Shown here: positions 32,699-36,697 of the stretch, piece after piece
Numbering within the stretch: position 1 is the stretch's first letter
How the letters are laid out: every line of letters begins with the position of its first letter
DNA from: Verrucomicrobiaceae bacterium
GTDB taxonomy: Bacteria > Verrucomicrobiota > Verrucomicrobiia > Verrucomicrobiales > V1-33
Reading direction: 5' to 3'
Length of the DNA: 36,697 nucleotides
NCBI GenBank assembly: GCA_027483175.1
Contig: JAIXVE010000027.1
Location: 1 to 36,697 of the forward strand
Notes under the pieces: model-generated
Told to the model about the DNA's origin: nothing
The model's input: the letters and a program-made list of their open reading frames with translations, nothing else
The model's database searches: none
Made by a program: the position numbers and the translations under genes

Positions 32699-35617
32699 TC
32701 AGTCGGTAAAGGAGAACTCGTTAGAAAGGAGGAGGACCTGGGCGTACTGGGCCCATGGTTCGAGGAAGTCCGGCGGCGGGGTGGCGGGGCCGGAGAAGTC
32801 GAGGTCGGCGCGCCATGTTGCGTCTGCGTCAGAGATGTGAGGACTCCAGAGGAACTGGTCGCTGTTGAGTTCGTTGCGGATGTCGACGAGGAAGTCGATG
32901 GTGTCGCCCCTGGAGACCGTTAGGGACGGGACGGCCATGGGAGCGTCGCGGTGGTGGACATCGGTGGTGAGGAGTGTGCCGTGGCGGCTGGAGATGATGA
33001 AGGCGCGGATGCCGTCGCCCTGGGTGGGTTCGTGGCGGAGAGTTCCGGTGATGGAGATGGTGGCGGCGGCGGGAGCGGTCCAGCGGCGGATGACGGCGTG
33101 CTGGCGGGAGTCGCCGGGGTGGCCGCCGGTGGCGGTGAGCTGGGCCCAGCCGGTGGGGCCGCCGGGCCATGAGGGAGAGCCCTGGTAGGCGGAACCGGTG
33201 AAGTGAGGGAGGGGGGTGAAGGAGGCGGTGCGTTGTGAGGATTCGTCGAAGGCGCCGGTGCCACAGGACCACGGGGACGGAGGGGGATGTGGAGATTGCG
33301 CGGCCGCGTCGGCTTTGGCTGCGGCGAGGAAGGCGAGGGCGCTAGCGGATTCCGTGGCGGAAGCGGGGCGTTGATAGAGCTGGCGGTGGAGGAACTGGAT
33401 GCGATCGGGATCGGGGAGCGAGGCGGAAGCGGAGGCTAGGCTACGGGCGCGGGCGGCGGCGAAGGGACCGTTGAGGAAGAAGAGGGCTTGTTGAGGGACG
33501 GTGGTTTCGTGGCGGGTGGCGACGTGGATGTCAGGATTGGCGAAGTCGAAGGAACGGAGCGTGCCCGGGACGAACTGGCGGTCGATCCATGCATGGACCG
33601 TGCGGCGCCGGTTGGCAGGGTCGGTGATTTCCATCGGCGGTCCGGCGCTGGCGTTGTCGAGATCGCCGGAGACGGCGAGCATGGCGTCGCGGACGGCTTC
33701 GAAGTCGAGACGGCGGACGGGGGCGCGGGAGAGGAGACGGTTGTCAGGGTCGACGACGGCGGAGGCGTCGGGATTGGCCGGGGTGTGGGATTGCTGATAG
33801 GTGCGCGAGGCGATGAGATTGCGGAGGAGGGATTTGAGACTCCAGCCGGAATGGATGAATTCGCGGGCGAGCCAGTCGAGGAGGGCGGGGTGGCTGGGGG
33901 AACCGGCGCGGAGGCCGAAGTCGCTAGGAGTGCGGACGAGGCCTGCGCCGAAGAGGTGCTGCCAGACGCGATTGACGAAGACGCGGGCGGTCAGGGGGTT
34001 CTGGGGTGAGGCGATGGCGTTCGCGAGTTCGAGGCGGCCGCTGCCGGATTGGAAGGGCTGGCGGTCGTGCGGTGCGAGGATGAGCGGGAGACGGCGGGGG
34101 ACTTCGGGGCCGAGCCGGGCGGGGCTGCCGCGTTCGAAGATGCGCGGGTTGGCGGCGGGGGGAACGTCCGTTAGGATGAGGGCGGCCGGGGCGTTGAGTT
34201 CGATGAGACGGCGGTCGACGTCGCCCTGGAGTTTCCAGAGGGCGGTGACGGTGTCGGAGGGGAAGAAGAGTTCGTTGTTCACGATCCCGGTGGCGGGGAC
34301 CTGGAAGGGACCGGAAGGGTCGTTGAGGAGGGCGAGGAGGGCGGCGCTGCCGGGTGCATCGGGATGGGCGGCGGCGTTGGTGAATACCTCGGAATAACGG
34401 ATAGCGGCGGCGGCGTGGGACTCGGGCGGGGACTGGAAGGCGGCGGAGATGGCGGGGTGGAGCGAGTTGCTGGCGAGGAGCGGGGCGAGGGCGGCGGCGG
34501 CGAGATCGGGGAATCGGTCGGCGGGGATGGTTGCGAGGGTCAGCCACGGGCCGAAGATCGGGTGGGCGGGGCTGGCGTGGGTGTGGAGCCAGTCGCGCCA
34601 GCGGCGGACGGAGGCTGGGATGAGGTCGCCGGGGGAGAGGATCTGGTCGAAGCCTTCTTCCGGGTATTTGGCTAGTTCGCGCTGGGCGTTGAGGTAGTCG
34701 GCGAGGCGGGAGCGGAGACGCTGGGCGGCATCTGAGCGGTGGGAGGCCATGGCGCTGGCGAGGGCGTCCTGACGTTTTTTGAGTTCCGCGTCGTCTGTGG
34801 TGTTAAGGGGGATGAGCTGGTCGGTGCTGCTTTGGAAGACGCCGTAGAGCGAGTAGTAATCGGCGGTGGGGACGGGGTCGTATTTGTGGTCGTGGCAGCG
34901 GGCGCACTGGACAGTTAGGGCCATGGTGGAGCGCATGACGACGTCGATGCGGTCGTCGATGATGTCGTGGGTGACGCCGATGAAGCGGCGGCCGCCGGTG
35001 AGGAAGCCCATGGCGGCGAGGTCCGGGGAGTCGGGTGGGAGGAGTTGGTCGCCGGCGATCTGGAGGAGGAGGAAGCGGTTGTAGGGGAGGTCGTTGTTGA
35101 GGGCATTGATGACCCAGCGGCGGTAGGTGGGGGCGTGGGCGAAGCGGCGTTCCTCGCGGGCGTAGACGTAGCCTTTGGTGTCGGAGTAGCGGGCGAGGTC
35201 GAGCCAGTGGCGGCCCCAGCGTTCGCCGAATTGCGGGCTGGCGAGGAGGCGGTTTGTGAGGGCGGCGACGGCGGCGGGGCGGTTGGCGGCGTCGGCTGTG
35301 GAGAAGGCGTCGGTATCGGCTGGGGAGGGCGGGAGCCCGGTGAGGTCGAAGGAGATGCGGCGGATGAGGGAACGGGAATCGGCGGGTGCGGCGGGTGAGA
35401 GGGAGGCGTTGGCGAGGGAGGCGCGGAGGAAGCGGTCGATGGGGTGGAGGGCGGGATCGGGGGAGGCTGGGGGATCGGGGCTGGAGGGAGGTTGGAAGGC
35501 CCAGTGCTGGAGGGCGTTCGGGGGCGGTTTGAGGGCGGCGCGGGTGTGGGAGAGGAGAGCGGCGGCGAGGAAGAGGGGGAGGGCGGCCCGCGTGAGGGAT
35601 GGGGAAGGAGCGGGCAT
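32699..35617 (-). CDS. PSD1 protein (DUF1549/DUF1553)
   Basis: The ATG at 35617 gives 972 aa with a signal peptide (TRAALPLFLAAALLSHTRA). The DUF1549 domain (about 55-270) opens with PIDRFLRASL and contains LIRRISFDLTGLPPSPAD, FGERWGRHWLDLARYSD and QCARCHDHKYDPV with a CxxCH motif. The DUF1553 domain (about 590-790) has NPLTARVFVNRVWQHLFGAGLV and SASRT-type and RRLDFEAVRDAML segments. A beta-sandwich insert (about 800-950, GDSRQHAVIRRW ... DTIDFLVDIR) precedes the end. PSD1 proteins pair with DUF1501 and are thought to act outside the cell. No N-terminal cytochrome c domain is present here. Confidence 0.9.
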   Translation of the reverse strand: MPAPSPSLTRAALPLFLAAALLSHTRAALKPPPNALQHWAFQPPSSPDPPASPDPALHPIDRFLRASLANASLSPAAPADSRSLIRRISFDLTGLPPSPADTDAFSTADAANRPAAVAALTNRLLASPQFGERWGRHWLDLARYSDTKGYVYAREERRFAHAPTYRRWVINALNNDLPYNRFLLLQIAGDQLLPPDSPDLAAMGFLTGGRRFIGVTHDIIDDRIDVVMRSTMALTVQCARCHDHKYDPVPTADYYSLYGVFQSSTDQLIPLNTTDDAELKKRQDALASAMASHRSDAAQRLRSRLADYLNAQRELAKYPEEGFDQILSPGDLIPASVRRWRDWLHTHASPAHPIFGPWLTLATIPADRFPDLAAAALAPLLASNSLHPAISAAFQSPPESHAAAAIRYSEVFTNAAAHPDAPGSAALLALLNDPSGPFQVPATGIVNNELFFPSDTVTALWKLQGDVDRRLIELNAPAALILTDVPPAANPRIFERGSPARLGPEVPRRLPLILAPHDRQPFQSGSGRLELANAIASPQNPLTARVFVNRVWQHLFGAGLVRTPSDFGLRAGSPSHPALLDWLAREFIHSGWSLKSLLRNLIASRTYQQSHTPANPDASAVVDPDNRLLSRAPVRRLDFEAVRDAMLAVSGDLDNASAGPPMEITDPANRRRTVHAWIDRQFVPGTLRSFDFANPDIHVATRHETTVPQQALFFLNGPFAAARARSLASASASLPDPDRIQFLHRQLYQRPASATESASALAFLAAAKADAAAQSPHPPPSPWSCGTGAFDESSQRTASFTPLPHFTGSAYQGSPSWPGGPTGWAQLTATGGHPGDSRQHAVIRRWTAPAAATISITGTLRHEPTQGDGIRAFIISSRHGTLLTTDVHHRDAPMAVPSLTVSRGDTIDFLVDIRNELNSDQFLWSPHISDADATWRADLDFSGPATPPPDFLEPWAQYAQVLLLSNEFSFTD

Positions 35618-35746
35618 GGGAGGTGGGGAGGATCGCGGGGAGGCGGGGATGGCTGCAAGTCCGCGCCTCCGGTATCGGGAGTGGCCGGAGGGTTGACGGG
35701 AGGGGGAACCGCGGGCAGCGTGAGGTTTTCCGGTGTACGCAAACTG

Positions 35747-36646
35747 ATGAGCCGACTTTCCTTCCGCGCCTTTGCTGCGCTCGGTGCCTTGCTGGTGCTG
35801 GGCGGTGCTGTGGCTGGAGCGGTTTGGTACTACGAGCATTCGGTGCTACCGGAGCAGCGGCGGAAGGAGGCGATTGCACAGATGCTGAAGACGCCTGGGC
35901 CGAAGGCGGATCCGGGGCGGAGGATTTACGATGAGGCGCTGGAGAGCATCCGGGGCGGGGATCTGGATAAGGCGCGGGGGCGGCTGGGGGAGGTGATCGA
36001 GTTGTATCCTGACAGCGAGCGGAGCGGGGATGCGCGGCGGGTGCTTGGGGAGATGAACATGGACCGGTTGTTTGCGCGGGTGCCGATGCCTGGGAAGCTG
36101 GAGTATTCGGTGGGGAAGACGAAGCAGGACAACCTGCATTCGATTGCGACGCGGTTTCGGACGACGGTGCCGTTCATCAAGCGGGTGAACAACCTGCTGG
36201 GGAATGTGATTCATCCGGGGGACCGGCTGGTGCTTTATCCGCTGGATTTCGAGCTGGGGGTGGATCTGGAGAAGAAGCGGCTGCTGCTGCTGAAGGACGG
36301 GCGGTACTTCAAGGAATACGGGATAGTGTCCTATCATCTGCCGTTTCCGTCGCTGCCGGCGGAGACGACGGTGGCGGAGTCGGCGGGTTGGGAGGGGAGC
36401 CAGCGGATCCGGCCGGATGACGACCGGTACGCGGGGGCGGCGAAGCGGTTGGTGACGCCGCCGCGGGGGCAGCGGAGTGGGATTGTGTTCCGGGCGGTGC
36501 CTGAGGGAGTGGCGGCGGAGCCGGGTGGGGCGACGGGCGAGCCTGGAATTTATCTGAGTGAAGCAGATCTTGATGAATTGACGACGGTGGTGCGGCCCGG
36601 TTGCGCGCTGCGATTTCTGAAACCAACAGTCCCCCGAACCCCATGA
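35747..36646 (+). CDS. LysM protein with degenerate L,D-transpeptidase (YkuD) domain
   Basis: The 299-aa protein has an N-terminal membrane anchor (8-28) and a TPR-like helical segment (55-110). A LysM domain follows (118-164, YSVGKTKQDNLHSIATRF ... VIHPGDRLVLYP). The C-terminus (170-290) follows the L,D-transpeptidase order: VDLEKKRLLLLKDGRYFKEYGI, then GIYLSEADLDELTTVVRPG. The catalytic HGC triad position, expected just before IYLS, reads EPG, so transpeptidation is unlikely. It may bind peptidoglycan without catalysis. Its stop overlaps the accA start as ATGA. Confidence 0.75.
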   Translation: MSRLSFRAFAALGALLVLGGAVAGAVWYYEHSVLPEQRRKEAIAQMLKTPGPKADPGRRIYDEALESIRGGDLDKARGRLGEVIELYPDSERSGDARRVLGEMNMDRLFARVPMPGKLEYSVGKTKQDNLHSIATRFRTTVPFIKRVNNLLGNVIHPGDRLVLYPLDFELGVDLEKKRLLLLKDGRYFKEYGIVSYHLPFPSLPAETTVAESAGWEGSQRIRPDDDRYAGAAKRLVTPPRGQRSGIVFRAVPEGVAAEPGGATGEPGIYLSEADLDELTTVVRPGCALRFLKPTVPRTP

Positions 36647-36697
36647 AGCACGTCCCGCTTGAATTTGAGAAGCCGATCTTTGCGCTCCAGGAGCAGC
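36643..36697 (+). CDS. accA: acetyl-CoA carboxylase carboxyltransferase alpha (5' end only)
   Basis: The first 18 residues, MKHVPLEFEKPIFALQEQ, match the conserved AccA N-terminus (LEFEKPI followed by a helical repeat). The gene runs off the window. AccA forms the carboxyltransferase half of acetyl-CoA carboxylase with AccD and makes malonyl-CoA for fatty acid synthesis. The ATG overlaps the previous stop by four bases, indicating translational coupling. Identification rests on a short fragment. Confidence 0.75.
   Translation, partial: MKHVPLEFEKPIFALQEQ

Noticed and set aside
35694..35730. TTGACG upstream of the LysM gene as a -35 box
   Set aside because: No plausible -10 sequence 16-18 bases downstream.

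Overview
The window looks like chromosomal DNA from a Verrucomicrobiota bacterium (Luteolibacter/Verrucomicrobium-like). I infer this from the gene families, not from a database match: two PEP-CTERM proteins, a PSD1 (DUF1549/DUF1553) + DUF1501 + DUF1552 block, PQQ-type propeller proteins with a WPQFLGPGRDG start, TSP3-repeat secreted proteins, and palindromes of the kind scattered through Planctomycetes and Verrucomicrobia genomes. No rRNA, tRNA or CRISPR array is visible.

Left region (1-6.4 kb) is accessory DNA. It begins with an ADP-ribosylation/crystallin J1-like gene split by a 203-bp MITE-like element. It continues with small unrecognised genes, all on the + strand, separated by long imperfect inverted repeats that I read as integron attC sites (about 1686-1784, 2385-2477, 2874-3029, 3414-3537, and a weak one at 4342-4403). 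No integrase is in the window, so this is the distal part of an integron array or a CALIN (a cluster of attC sites lacking an integrase). The array ends in the remnant of an IS91-family element (about 4407-5480), followed by a secreted protein gene and a 750-bp intergenic stretch full of short palindromes.

The rest (7.1-36.7 kb) is ordinary chromosome. It holds a KH-R3H RNA-binding protein, an unknown acidic-linker protein, a WaaE-like glycosyltransferase, MgtE, a PgsA-like phosphatidyltransferase, DhaL with a PQQ-propeller protein, a GYF-domain membrane protein, a PEP-CTERM protein, a TSP3 protein and a GT39-type membrane glycosyltransferase. After these come a very large (1848 aa) secreted zinc metalloprotease with four repeated beta modules, a phosphodiesterase-TPR protein, a second PEP-CTERM protein, an RlmM-like rRNA methyltransferase, the DUF1552/DUF1501/PSD1 genes on the minus strand, and a LysM protein translationally coupled to accA, which runs off the right edge.

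From about 6.5 kb onward the + strand is strikingly G-rich whichever way the genes point. Plus-strand genes end codons in G and minus-strand genes end codons in C. The left 6.4 kb does not share this, which supports recent acquisition there. Starts were chosen by family fit, signal peptides and spacing; many genes lack a clear Shine-Dalgarno site.
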